Notes: generated by a model not told the origin, from the letters alone. A DNA stretch of 13,096 nt from Prevotellaceae bacterium (GCA_031278495.1 JAITKG010000082.1:1-13096), one strand, 5' to 3'; shown: positions 1-8,089, counted from the first letter of the stretch. Made by a program: numbers and translations.

Positions 1-398
1 TCTTTTAGCTCGTTTTTTTCCGCTTTTTTCCTCAAATTCGTCCCGCCTGTTTTTTTAGCTTCGTTAATCCACTGACCATGAGTTGTGAGCTGTGCGCCGT
101 TTTTGACTGAGTAAGTTAATTTAAAATAGAAAAATTAAACAATGTAAATTATAATGCAAATTTATGTTAATTTCTTTTTAAATTCCAAAAAAATATATTC
201 ATATTACTACATCATGCCTGAGTAATAACCGCAATTTTTATACATCATTTCAACTATTTAAAATATGTAAAACAGTACTAATCACAATAGTGTAAATATT
301 TTGCAAAGGGTAAATAAATTTGTAAAAAAAACATATATTACGCAGGTAGAATTTATTTTATAAAATATAATTATATTTGTGTATTGATAATATAAGTA
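1..398. other. AT-rich non-coding region upstream of the sensor-regulator
   Basis: No convincing gene lies here. From about 118 to 398 the sequence is extremely AT-rich, with many A and T runs, unlike the mixed composition of the genes that follow. Bases 1-115 are less AT-rich and have pyrimidine-rich stretches on the plus strand. On the minus strand one frame stays open from 134 to the left edge (44 codons, Lys/Glu-rich in its last third) but has no ATG, GTG or TTG start except a TTG deep inside, so it is at most a gene fragment continuing outside the window. The only minus-strand ATG in this part (at 90) gives 15 codons. TAnnTTTG-like octamers occur at 315-322 and 372-379; only the second is well placed for a gene. 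Confidence 0.6.
372..379 (+). promoter_or_regulatory. Bacteroidetes -7 element for the sensor-regulator gene
   Basis: TATATTTG matches the Bacteroidetes consensus TAnnTTTG and lies 19 bases before the ATG at 399, the same spacing seen for other genes here. The surroundings are so AT-rich that a chance match is quite possible, and I see no clear TTG-type -33 element. Confidence 0.5.
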
Positions 399-3251
399 AT
401 GCGATACTATGTATATATATATTCACTTGTATGCGTGTTGTCTATATACTTATTTGTAGTAACAACTGCTTGTGCGGTCGAGAGCTATGAGAGTAATCCG
501 TGTATAACTAATTATACACAGTCCGATTACCATGCAGTGCGGCAAAACTGGGCATTGACGCAAGACCAACAAGGGATTATGTACTTTGCCAATAAAAGCG
601 GCATGTTGGTATTCGACGGCATACGATGGCAATTGTTTACATTGCCGGGCAATCGGGGCATACGAACAGTGGCTTTTGACACACTTTCACAACGTATTTA
701 CTGCGGCACATTTGAGGAATTTGGCTATTGGGAACGCGATAAATTCAATGAGTTAAAATATTATTCGGTAAGCGACAGCCTCCGTTCCTATACCCTGCAC
801 AATGATGAAATCTGGTCTATAGATTTTATGGGCGATACGGTTATTTTCCGTTCGTTCGCCACTTACTTTTCGTACTACGGGGGAAAAATACAGGCAGCGG
901 CGTTCCCTGCAACGTGTTTGTCAATGGGTAAAATACATAATAACGTATATGCGGCCACTATCGACGGATTGTATGTGCTGAAAGACTCCATGTTTGAATT
1001 GCTTCCCGGCGGGGCGCTATTTACCGGTGATAGACAAATCAACGCCTTGCTGCCATTCGATGACAAACAGGTACTCATTGCCACCAAAAGCGACGGATTA
1101 TATTTGTACGACGGAAAAACATACCGCCGCTGGACAACCGCCGCCGACAAATTGCTTATCAACAGTCAGGTTAACCGCGCTTTGAACGTACAAGACTCAT
1201 TGTTCCTGTTCGGCACTATTATGAATGGCGTCGTTGCGATTGACCGGCAGGGCAAACAGGCGTGGCACCTGCATCAAGCCAATGGCTTGCAAAATAACAC
1301 CGTATTGGGTTTGTTTGAAGACCGTGAGGGCAACATCTGGGTAGGGCTGGACAACGGCATCGACTGTATAGCGGCTACGTCGCCACTGCATTTTTACCGC
1401 GGCAACTACGATAATATAGAAGCAGTATACGCGATCATGGAACATGGGAATGCCTTGTATCTGGCGACGAACAAGGGACTTTTCCGCAGCACGGCAGAAA
1501 CGGGGCGTTTCAGGATGGTGCCGGAAACGCAAGGGCAAGTGTGGGACCTCGCGGTATGGAACGAACAGTTGCTTTGTGGACACAATGCCGGTACTTTCCG
1601 TATAGAGGGCGACAGGGCTATTCCGGTCTCAACCATTACGGGTGGTTATTGCCTGCGGTTGTTCCCGACGAACAAAGGCAATGTGCTGCTGCAAAGCACC
1701 TATACACAATTGGTGATATACAGGCAAAATGCGCGGGGGCTTTGGCAATTCAGTCATGCAATTCCCGATTTTATCGAGCCGGTGTGTTACTTGGAGATAG
1801 ACCACTTAGGGAATATCTGGGCTGGACATACGGAAAAAGGCGTTTTCCGGATACGGCTGAATGAAACGCTTACGAAAATTGATGAATACAGGTACTATCC
1901 CAGCATCGACCATTACAACACCGACCGGATGGGCGTGTTTAAAGTGAACGGGCGTATCGTGTTTACTACCGGTCGTGAGTTGTATACTTATGACGACATC
2001 CATGATTCTATTGTACCTTATTATAAACTCAACGAAACACTCGGCAAGTTTGCCACCGCCCATAAAATTATGGACACCGGCAACCATCATTACTGGTTTG
2101 CCTGTAATGATGAACTGGCTTGTATCACATTCGACAATGCCGGTAACAGCCAAATCCTGTTACAAATTCCGCATAGCGCACTGAAAAACCATGTGATAAT
2201 AAATAACGAATGGGTTTATACCAACCGGCAGCAGACTTCATTTATCGGACTGAGCAACGGGTTTGCCACGCTCAACGGACAACGGGAGCCGCTGCCCGCC
2301 GTGTCTGCCGCTATCCTGTTGCGCAGTATCGAAGCCTACACAAAGAAACAACAGCGGCTGCTATTGGAACCGGACGTAGCGCAGGCGCAATTGCCATCGC
2401 CATACCGCACGGTTAAATTTACTTTCGCCTACCCTTCTTTTTCTCCCAACGGCATAAAATTGTGGTATAAACTCGACGGACTGGAAAAAGAGTGGTTGCC
2501 GGTAACCGGCAATTATGAGAAAGAATATTCACGCTTGCCGGCAGGAAAATATGTGTTCACTATTAAAGCAACCGACCAAAGCGATAACGTACTTGCACAA
2601 ACGCAATATACCTTCATCATCCGGCCATCGTGGTATGCCGGCAAAGTCGCTTTTGGCTGCTATGGCATACTGGGGCTGTTACTGCTATTCTTCTCCTATA
2701 AAATAGGGTACGGGCAATTACAGCGGCAGCACCAAAAATTATTGCACAAGGAAGAAGAAAGAAGACAGGAAGAATTGTCCCAACAAGAACAAAAAATCAT
2801 CCGGCTCAAAAACGAAAAATTAGAAGCGGAAGTCCTCTTCAAAGCAAAAGAACTTGCCGTGAGCGCTATGGCCATCACGCAAAAAAACAATGTGCTGCTG
2901 ACTTTGAAACAGGAACTGCAAAAAGAAGACAGCGCAAAAAATATCAAGCACATCGTTAAACTTATCAATAAAAACCTTTCCTCAGAAAAGGATTGGGAAA
3001 TGTTTGAAGCGAATTTCGACCTTATCCACAACCGCTTTTTCCGCAACTTGAAAGAGCGTTCGGCGCAACTCACGCCGCGCGACTTGAAGCTTTGCGCCTA
3101 CCTGCGGCTTAACCTGACCACCAAAGAAATTGCGCAACTTACCGGCAATTCGGTACGCGGCGTGGAAGTAGCCCGTTTCCGGCTGCGAAAAAAATTGCAA
3201 CTCGATCCGGGACAAAATCTCAATGAATTTATGCTCGAATTTAAAGGCTAA
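399..3251 (+). CDS. Membrane-anchored beta-propeller sensor with Y_Y_Y domain and cytoplasmic LuxR-like HTH
   Basis: A 950-residue one-component transcriptional regulator. Residues 1-26 are a signal peptide or N-terminal anchor. About 35-660 form a periplasmic beta-propeller of the two-component-regulator-propeller type; repeats such as GNIWVGLDNGI and GNIWAGHTEKGVF recur with this blade signature. About 675-740 look like a Y_Y_Y domain (LWYKLDGLEKEW, then LPAGKYVFTIKA). One transmembrane helix spans about 749-770, followed by a Lys/Glu/Gln-rich coiled coil to about 840. The C-terminus (about 890-945, LTPRDLKLCAYL then KEIAQLTGNSVRGVEVARFRLRKKL) is a LuxR/GerE-like helix-turn-helix. There is no histidine kinase or receiver domain, so ligand sensing outside is presumably passed directly to a membrane-tethered DNA-binding domain. 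Such regulators often control adjacent nutrient-uptake genes; here the next gene is cstA, 49 bp away on the same strand. The ligand is unknown. Codons 5-8 include a short TA dinucleotide run. Confidence 0.88.
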   Translation: MRYYVYIYSLVCVLSIYLFVVTTACAVESYESNPCITNYTQSDYHAVRQNWALTQDQQGIMYFANKSGMLVFDGIRWQLFTLPGNRGIRTVAFDTLSQRIYCGTFEEFGYWERDKFNELKYYSVSDSLRSYTLHNDEIWSIDFMGDTVIFRSFATYFSYYGGKIQAAAFPATCLSMGKIHNNVYAATIDGLYVLKDSMFELLPGGALFTGDRQINALLPFDDKQVLIATKSDGLYLYDGKTYRRWTTAADKLLINSQVNRALNVQDSLFLFGTIMNGVVAIDRQGKQAWHLHQANGLQNNTVLGLFEDREGNIWVGLDNGIDCIAATSPLHFYRGNYDNIEAVYAIMEHGNALYLATNKGLFRSTAETGRFRMVPETQGQVWDLAVWNEQLLCGHNAGTFRIEGDRAIPVSTITGGYCLRLFPTNKGNVLLQSTYTQLVIYRQNARGLWQFSHAIPDFIEPVCYLEIDHLGNIWAGHTEKGVFRIRLNETLTKIDEYRYYPSIDHYNTDRMGVFKVNGRIVFTTGRELYTYDDIHDSIVPYYKLNETLGKFATAHKIMDTGNHHYWFACNDELACITFDNAGNSQILLQIPHSALKNHVIINNEWVYTNRQQTSFIGLSNGFATLNGQREPLPAVSAAILLRSIEAYTKKQQRLLLEPDVAQAQLPSPYRTVKFTFAYPSFSPNGIKLWYKLDGLEKEWLPVTGNYEKEYSRLPAGKYVFTIKATDQSDNVLAQTQYTFIIRPSWYAGKVAFGCYGILGLLLLFFSYKIGYGQLQRQHQKLLHKEEERRQEELSQQEQKIIRLKNEKLEAEVLFKAKELAVSAMAITQKNNVLLTLKQELQKEDSAKNIKHIVKLINKNLSSEKDWEMFEANFDLIHNRFFRNLKERSAQLTPRDLKLCAYLRLNLTTKEIAQLTGNSVRGVEVARFRLRKKLQLDPGQNLNEFMLEFKG

Positions 3252-3271
3252 ATACTATATGCAAATTATCG

Positions 3272-3279
3272 TATCTTTG
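3272..3279 (+). promoter_or_regulatory. Bacteroidetes -7 element for cstA
   Basis: TATCTTTG lies in the 49-bp gap after the regulator gene, 21 bases before the cstA ATG at 3301. It suggests cstA has its own promoter and a leader of only about 10-17 nt. No obvious -33 element. Confidence 0.7.
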
Positions 3280-3300
3280 TAAAAGATAAATTTCAGTTTA

Positions 3301-4749
3301 ATGATTTCCTTTCTTACTGCTTTGGCGTTTATGACCGCGATGTATTTCGTGTACGGGAAATATGTCGATAAGGTTTTTGCTCCGGACAAGCGACGTCCTA
3401 CGCCGGCTTATACGCTTGCCGACGGCGTGGATTACGTTCCCATGTCAAACAAGCGGATTTTTCTGATACAGTTTCTCAATATTGCGGGCTTGGGACCTAT
3501 CTTCGGCGCTATCATGGGCGCCATGTACGGGCCAGTCGTGTTTTTGTGGATTGTGTTCGGCACGATCTTCGGCGGCGCCGTGCATGATTACCTTTCGGGA
3601 ATGATTTCGCTGCGCATGGACGGGAAAAGTTTACCGGAAATTATCGGCAGCCAGCTCGGTTGGACGGTGAAACAGGTACTGCGCGCGTTCACCGTTCTTT
3701 TGATGATTCTCGTGGGCGTGGTATTCGTGTCAGGACCGGCGGACTTGCTTACCAAGCTGGTCAATGGCGCGGTGGATTACCGTGCCTGGGTGGCGGTTAT
3801 TTTCTGCTACTACATCCTTGCAACGCTTTTTCCCATTGACAAAATCATCGGGCGGATTTATCCGGTATTCGGGTTTGCGTTGCTGTTTATGGCGGTAAGC
3901 ATTTTTGTGGTATTGTTGTTCCATGCAGGCAATATGACGGAACTGACCTTTGCTAATTTTGGAAACCAACATCCCGATGCGGCGAAGTTGCCATTGTTCC
4001 CCATGTTGTTTATTACGGTGGCATGCGGCGCCATTTCCGGATTCCACGCCACCCAGTCGCCCCTGATGGCGCGCTGTTTGAAGAACGAAGCCGACGGCAG
4101 GAAAGTGTTTTTCGGCGCTATGGTAGCCGAAGGCATTGTAGCGTTGATATGGGCGGCGGCGGCGATGAGCTTTTTCAACGGATTGGACGGATTCCATAGT
4201 TTCATGAAAGCGAATAACAACAGCGCCGCCATAGCCGTAGACACCATTGCACACGAGCGGTTAGGCGTTTTCGGCGCAGCGTTGGCGCTGCTGGGCGTTA
4301 TTGCTGCGCCGCTCACGTCGGCGGACACGGCGTTCCGCTCGGCGCGGCTGATTATTGCAGACTTTTTGAACTTCCCGCAAAAAAAACTGCGCAGCCGCAT
4401 CATCGTGTCCGTTCCGCTGTTTGCCGTGTGTATCCTGTTGCTGCTGCTGGGTCAAGAGAGTTTCGACGTTATCTGGCGGTACTTTGCATGGTGTAATCAA
4501 ACGCTGGCGGTATTTACGCTGTGGGCAATCACCGTATATCTTTCCCGGTCGAAAAAAAATTACTGGATCACCCTTATCCCGGCGTTGTTTATGACGGCTG
4601 TTTGCACTACCTATATCTTAATTGCTTCGGAAGGATTTGCCTTGCCGCCCGTGTGGGCTTATGCCGGCGGCGGCGGCGTAACACTGCTGCTACTCGCCTG
4701 TTTTTACCGAGGCATGGAGCGCGGAACACAGAAAACCCTTAATTCATAA
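3301..4749 (+). CDS. cstA: CstA-family carbon starvation transporter
   Basis: A 482-residue polytopic inner-membrane protein of the CstA (carbon starvation protein A) family. Recognisable conserved stretches are FLNIAGLGPIFGAIMGA (near residue 60), GTIFGGAVHDYLSGMISLR (near 80-105) and GAISGFHATQSPLMARC (near 245-260). Characterised relatives (E. coli CstA and BtsT) import peptides or pyruvate when carbon is limiting. The short form of about 480 residues lacks the long C-terminal extension of E. coli CstA (about 700 residues) and is, as I recall, usual in Bacteroidetes. About a dozen hydrophobic helices can be seen. It follows the propeller sensor-regulator by 49 bp and precedes a PhnP-like hydrolase by only 8 bp, so the latter two probably share a transcript. 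Substrate is an inference from the family. The TAA stop lies in a short AT-rich stretch. Confidence 0.9.
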   Translation: MISFLTALAFMTAMYFVYGKYVDKVFAPDKRRPTPAYTLADGVDYVPMSNKRIFLIQFLNIAGLGPIFGAIMGAMYGPVVFLWIVFGTIFGGAVHDYLSGMISLRMDGKSLPEIIGSQLGWTVKQVLRAFTVLLMILVGVVFVSGPADLLTKLVNGAVDYRAWVAVIFCYYILATLFPIDKIIGRIYPVFGFALLFMAVSIFVVLLFHAGNMTELTFANFGNQHPDAAKLPLFPMLFITVACGAISGFHATQSPLMARCLKNEADGRKVFFGAMVAEGIVALIWAAAAMSFFNGLDGFHSFMKANNNSAAIAVDTIAHERLGVFGAALALLGVIAAPLTSADTAFRSARLIIADFLNFPQKKLRSRIIVSVPLFAVCILLLLLGQESFDVIWRYFAWCNQTLAVFTLWAITVYLSRSKKNYWITLIPALFMTAVCTTYILIASEGFALPPVWAYAGGGGVTLLLLACFYRGMERGTQKTLNS

Positions 4750-4757
4750 TTTAAAAA

Positions 4758-5525
4758 ATGCGTTTAACTTTTCTTGGCACGGGCACATCACAAGGGATTC
4801 CGGTTATTTCATGCAGTTGCGACGTATGTTGTTCCACCGATGCACGCGATAAGCGGTTACGCGCTTCGGCGTTGTTTGAAGCCGGTGGCGTTACCATACT
4901 GGTGGATGCGGGACCCGACTTCCGGCAACAGTTGCTGCGGGCGCAGGTGAAACGGCTCGACGGCATTTTGCTCACCCATGAGCACAAAGACCACATGGGC
5001 GGGCTGGACGATGTGCGGGCATTAAACTATACGTCCGGAAAACCGGTGGACGTCTATGCTGAACAACGCGTACAGCAAGCCCTGAAACGGGAATATGCCT
5101 ATGCTTTCGCCGAAGAAAGGTATCCGGGCGTGCCGGAATTTAACCTCATTACTATCGACGAAAACCCTTTTACGGTAAAGGGTGTAACCGTGCTGCCCAT
5201 TCGCGTGCATCACCACCAGTTGCCCGTGCTGGGCTTTCGTATCGGCAACATAGCTTACATCACCGACGCCAGCCGCATCGACGACTGCGAAAAAGAAAAA
5301 CTGCGCCACTTGGATATTTTGACATTGAATGTTATTCGCCGCACGCCGCACCTGTCGCATTTTTCGCTGCCGGAAGCTTTGGCGCTGGCGGAGGAACTGC
5401 AACCGAAGCAACTCTACCTCTCGCACCTTTCGCACCAGATTGAGCGGCACGCCGAACTGGCTGCCTCCCTGCCGCCCAACGCGGCTCCCGCTTACGACGG
5501 GCTAACGGTAAGCAGCGTGTTGTAA
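4758..5525 (+). CDS. PhnP-like metallo-beta-lactamase-fold phosphodiesterase
   Basis: A 255-residue metallo-beta-lactamase-fold hydrolase. The di-metal signature H74-x-H76-x-D78-H79 (THEHKDHMGG) is intact; further ligands are probably within H151-H153, D170 (ITDAS) and H223 (LYLSHLSHQ). An N-terminal cluster C19-x-C21-x2-C24 plus H226 matches the structural zinc site I remember for E. coli PhnP, a cyclic phosphodiesterase of the C-P lyase pathway. The N-terminus LTFLGTGTSQGIP is typical of the PhnP/RNase Z-like group. No phosphonate (phn) genes are nearby, and such stand-alone homologues are widespread, so the substrate is unknown; a cyclic nucleotide or other phosphodiester is likely. It starts 8 bp after cstA and has no promoter of its own that I can see. 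A role with CstA is not implied beyond co-transcription. Confidence 0.85.
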   Translation: MRLTFLGTGTSQGIPVISCSCDVCCSTDARDKRLRASALFEAGGVTILVDAGPDFRQQLLRAQVKRLDGILLTHEHKDHMGGLDDVRALNYTSGKPVDVYAEQRVQQALKREYAYAFAEERYPGVPEFNLITIDENPFTVKGVTVLPIRVHHHQLPVLGFRIGNIAYITDASRIDDCEKEKLRHLDILTLNVIRRTPHLSHFSLPEALALAEELQPKQLYLSHLSHQIERHAELAASLPPNAAPAYDGLTVSSVL

Positions 5526-5557
5526 GCAATAGTCATATTCATTTACCGTTTTTTTTG

Positions 5558-5565
5558 TATCTTTG
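5558..5565 (+). promoter_or_regulatory. Bacteroidetes -7 element for mlaEF
   Basis: TATCTTTG lies in the 59-bp gap after the hydrolase gene, 19 bases before the ATG at 5585. It also decides the start of the permease: an in-frame TTG at 5555 lies just upstream of this element and could not be on the transcript. A run of eight T precedes it. Confidence 0.75.
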
Positions 5566-5584
5566 TTTGCCATATAAACAAAGT

Positions 5585-6325
5585 ATGTCCAAATTTTTTG
5601 CACTCATAGGCAGTTATTTTTTGTTGATGCGTAAGGTGTTTACAAAACCCGACCGTTTTTCGGAAACATGGAAGCAGTTTGTAATAGAACTGGAAAAAGT
5701 CGGGGTTTTGTCGGTGCCGCTGGTGGCGATTGTGTCGATATTTATTGGCGCGGTTATTACGCTGCAAACATCGTATAACCTTACCAGCCCTTTCATCCCA
5801 AAGATGTATGTGGGTTACATGACGCGCGAAACCATGTTGCTGGAATTTAGTTCTACCATGATTGCGTTGATACTTGCCGGGAAAATCGGTTCAAGCATCG
5901 CCTCCGAAATCGGCACAATGCGCATCACCGAGCAGATAGACGCTATGGAAATAATGGGCGTAAATTCGGCGAACTATTTAATTTTACCCAAAATTTGCGC
6001 CGCCACCATTTTTAACCCGCTGCTTACGTTATTGAGTTTTTCCATTGGATTGCTTGGCGGGTGGCTCATTGTAACCATTACCGGCGTGGTGATGCCGGAG
6101 CAATATGAAGAAGGCATCCGGTATGCCTTCCAGCCCTATTATGTGGTTTATGCGATTATAAAAATGGCGGTGTTCAATTTTATCATTACGTCGGTTTCGG
6201 CGTTCTACGGCTACTATGCAAAAGGCGGCTCGCGCGATGTGGGGCGGGCTGCAACGAACGGCATCGTAAATTGCAGTTTGTGCATTTTGATTTCTAATTT
6301 AATCCTGACCCATGTTTTATTGTAA
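5585..6325 (+). CDS. mlaE: MlaE-family ABC transporter permease
   Basis: A 246-residue inner-membrane permease of the MlaE/YrbE family, which moves phospholipids between inner and outer membranes to keep outer-membrane lipid asymmetry. Family features are the amphipathic N-terminal segment, LVAIVSIFIGAVITLQ, the stretch LAGKIGSSIASEIGTMRITEQIDAMEIMGV in the middle (coupling region contacting the ATPase), and a C-terminal half with helices near LLTLLSFSIGLLGGW and VFNFIITSVSAFYGYY. I chose the ATG at 5585 rather than the upstream TTG at 5555 because the probable promoter lies between them. The stop TAA overlaps the ATG of the ATPase gene by one base (TAATG), implying translational coupling. 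No MlaD/MCE gene follows; in Bacteroidetes the MCE protein is, as I remember, often encoded elsewhere. Confidence 0.9.
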   Translation: MSKFFALIGSYFLLMRKVFTKPDRFSETWKQFVIELEKVGVLSVPLVAIVSIFIGAVITLQTSYNLTSPFIPKMYVGYMTRETMLLEFSSTMIALILAGKIGSSIASEIGTMRITEQIDAMEIMGVNSANYLILPKICAATIFNPLLTLLSFSIGLLGGWLIVTITGVVMPEQYEEGIRYAFQPYYVVYAIIKMAVFNFIITSVSAFYGYYAKGGSRDVGRAATNGIVNCSLCILISNLILTHVLL

Positions 6326-7077
6326 TGATAAAAGTTAATCATCTTTATAAATCCTTTGATGGACGCCTTGTTTTGGAAGATGTGTCGGTGGTGTTCGATG
6401 CGTGCAAGACGAACCTTATTATCGGCGCGAGCGGTTCCGGGAAAACCGTATTGCTTAAATCGCTTGTGGGGCTTCACGACGCCGACAGCGGCGAAATCTG
6501 GTTCGACGATATACAGTATAATACTTTATCGTTCGCCGGGAAAAAGAAAATGCGGCAGAAAGTCGGGTTGCTCTTTCAAAGCAGCGCCCTGTTTGACTTT
6601 GCTACGGTAGAAGAGAATATCATGTTCCCCATGAACATGTTCACCGGCTGGTCGCGCGCCGAAAAACTGGAACGGGTAAACTTCTGCTTGCAACGCGTCC
6701 GTTTGGAAAATGTCAATCATCTTTACCCGTCGGCATTGAGCGGCGGCATGCAAAAACGGGTCGGCATTGCCCGCGCCATTGCCCTCAATCCGCGCTACCT
6801 GTTTTGCGATGAGCCCAATTCCGGGCTTGACCCGCGCACTTCTATCGTCATCGACGAGCTGATACATGAAATCACGCATGAATTTGGCATGACGACAATC
6901 ATCAATACGCACGACATGAATTCCGTGCTGGAAATCGGCGAAAAAGTAATCTTTATCTATGAGGGCAAAAAGTGCTGGGAAGGCGCTAACAACGAGATTT
7001 TGCGCACCGATAATGCCGAATTAAACCGTTTCGTATTCGCATCAAAAATGGCGCAACAGTTAAGAATTAAGAATTAG
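6325..7077 (+). CDS. mlaF: MlaF-family ABC transporter ATPase
   Basis: A 250-residue ABC ATPase, partner of the permease just upstream. Motifs are complete: Walker A GASGSGKT (34-41), Q-loop LLFQSSALFD (about 88-97), signature LSGGMQKR (138-145), Walker B LFCDEPNSGLD with D162 and E163, and the switch His in NTHDM (about 193-197). The SSALFD and SGGMQKRVGIARA wording is typical of MlaF rather than LolD-type ATPases. It should power phospholipid transport at the inner membrane. Its last five codons and the TAG stop lie inside a 7-bp tandem repeat (unit TTAAGAA, 7060-7084), so the C-terminal LRIKN is repeat-encoded and probably not conserved. It converges with the CDF gene across a 58-bp spacer that is mostly repeat, with no GC-rich terminator hairpin. 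Confidence 0.9.
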   Translation: MIKVNHLYKSFDGRLVLEDVSVVFDACKTNLIIGASGSGKTVLLKSLVGLHDADSGEIWFDDIQYNTLSFAGKKKMRQKVGLLFQSSALFDFATVEENIMFPMNMFTGWSRAEKLERVNFCLQRVRLENVNHLYPSALSGGMQKRVGIARAIALNPRYLFCDEPNSGLDPRTSIVIDELIHEITHEFGMTTIINTHDMNSVLEIGEKVIFIYEGKKCWEGANNEILRTDNAELNRFVFASKMAQQLRIKN

Positions 7078-7084
7078 GAATTGG
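7060..7084. repeat. 7-bp tandem repeat across the mlaF stop
   Basis: Three consecutive units TTAAGAA, TTAAGAA, TTAGGAA starting at 7060, then TTGG. The mlaF stop TAG (7075-7077) lies within the third unit. Confidence 0.8.
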
Positions 7085-7093
7085 CGGCAGCTA

Positions 7094-7137
7094 CATCTTC
7101 GCATTTTCACATCTTCATATCTTCGCATCTTCACATC
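7094..7137. repeat. 8-bp tandem repeat in the mlaF/CDF convergent spacer
   Basis: Five and a half units in exact 8-base register: CATCTTCG, CATTTTCA, CATCTTCA, TATCTTCG, CATCTTCA, CATC. Most of the variation is at the last base (G or A). The right end overlaps the minus-strand CDF stop (TGA, 7138-7136). No transcription terminator is visible in the spacer. Confidence 0.85.
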
Positions 7138-8002
7138 AGAAATCGCAAGTTTCACATTTTTCACTTAGCTGTTCTATTTCCACTGTAACATGCTGGATGT
7201 GCAAATTCTTCAAAACGTTTTTGACTTGCTGTTTTAATATAACGGTTTGCCGGGAGGTCAAGGCGGGGTCTACGACTACATGTAACGATGAAATATTGTA
7301 TTCGCCGTCCATTGTCCAGAGGTGCAGGTCGTGAATGGATTTTACGCCATCCAAGTTTTGCAACGCCGTTTCGACGGCTTCACAGGAAACATTGCCGGGC
7401 GTTCCCTGCAATACAACCCGCAGCGTGTCGCGCAAATTGTGGTAAATATTGAAAAGGATATAGCACGCAATGCCCAGCGACAGGACAGGGTCTAACACCG
7501 GAACATCTACAAAAAGCATCACCACGCTGCCAATAAGCACCGCTATCCAGCCAAGCACGTCTTCCAACAGGTGCAGGCTGACGGTGCGCTCGTTCAGCGA
7601 ATGTCCCTTTTTGAGGCGCAGCATGGCTATCCCGTTAATCACAATGCCGGCAATGGCTAAAAACAGCATGCCTTTAGCGTCGGCTGCCTGAGGCGACACC
7701 AAGCGTTGTACACTTTCGCTGATAACAAAAAACGACCCCAGCAACAAGACCACCGAGTTGATGAGCGCTCCCAGCAACGAAAAACGGCGGTAACCGTAAG
7801 AATATTTCGCATCCCTTTCTTTCTTCGATACTTTTTGGAAATACCATGCCAACGCCAGCGAAAAGCTGTCGCCGAAATCGTGCAGCGCATCGGAAAGAAT
7901 GGCGATACTATTGGTAAAGAAGCCGCCGATGACCTCAATAATACTGAACGCAAGGTTCAGGAAAAACGCTACTTTTATATTTTTGTCGGGAGAGTGTACC
8001 AT
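7136..8002 (-). CDS. Cation diffusion facilitator (CDF) metal exporter
   Basis: A 288-residue CDF-family metal/proton antiporter of the inner membrane, expected to export Zn2+ or another divalent cation from the cytoplasm. Six hydrophobic helices are followed by a cytoplasmic domain. The transport site is H41-x3-D45 in helix II (DALHDFGD) and H144-x3-D148 in helix V (LHLLEDVLGW), the HD-HD arrangement of the ZitB/CzcD zinc-type group, unlike the DD-HD site of YiiP/FieF. The C-terminal domain (about 205-275) contains the usual CDF ferredoxin-like wording (VKSIHDLHLWTMDGEYNISSLHV). The protein ends in KCETCDF, a CxxC (C283, C286) just before the stop. It lies 82 bp downstream of feoB on the same strand, and I see no TAnnTTTG element in that gap, so it may be co-transcribed with feoAB. 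Metal specificity is inferred from motif only. Confidence 0.9.
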   Translation of the reverse strand: MVHSPDKNIKVAFFLNLAFSIIEVIGGFFTNSIAILSDALHDFGDSFSLALAWYFQKVSKKERDAKYSYGYRRFSLLGALINSVVLLLGSFFVISESVQRLVSPQAADAKGMLFLAIAGIVINGIAMLRLKKGHSLNERTVSLHLLEDVLGWIAVLIGSVVMLFVDVPVLDPVLSLGIACYILFNIYHNLRDTLRVVLQGTPGNVSCEAVETALQNLDGVKSIHDLHLWTMDGEYNISSLHVVVDPALTSRQTVILKQQVKNVLKNLHIQHVTVEIEQLSEKCETCDF

Positions 8003-8005
8003 TTT

Positions 8006-8043
8006 GATTTACGGATTTACAGATTTATGGATTTACAGATTTA
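8006..8043. repeat. 8-bp tandem repeat just upstream of the CDF gene
   Basis: Units in exact register: GATTTACG, GATTTACA, GATTTATG, GATTTACA, GATTTA. It begins 3 bases before the CDF start codon on the minus strand (ATG at 8002-8000), so it would lie in the translation-initiation region. Confidence 0.85.
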
Positions 8044-8067
8044 GCTGACGCCATTTTGTTTATTGCT

Positions 8068-8089
8068 CTTAATCACTTAATCGCCTAAC
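8068..8089. repeat. Degenerate 8-bp tandem repeat across the feoB stop
   Basis: Two units CTTAATCA, CTTAATCG, then a decayed CCTAAC. The feoB stop (TAG on the minus strand, 8087-8085) lies in the decayed unit. Short, so a chance origin cannot be excluded on its own. Confidence 0.55.

Noticed and set aside
411..423. TA dinucleotide run in the first codons of the sensor gene as a phase-variation switch
   Set aside because: Only about five units, in a generally AT-rich region; too short to argue for slippage-based switching.
3730..4403. Long minus-strand open frames inside cstA
   Set aside because: They are antisense to a clearly recognisable membrane transporter, and their His/Arg/Asn-rich translations look like complement artefacts.
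5555..5584. TTG start giving a 10-residue longer MlaE
   Set aside because: The likely -7 promoter element (5558-5565) lies downstream of this TTG, and the ATG at 5585 gives the family's usual N-terminus.
7094..8089. CRISPR array
   Set aside because: The repeats are 7-8 bp with no spacers, and no cas genes are near.
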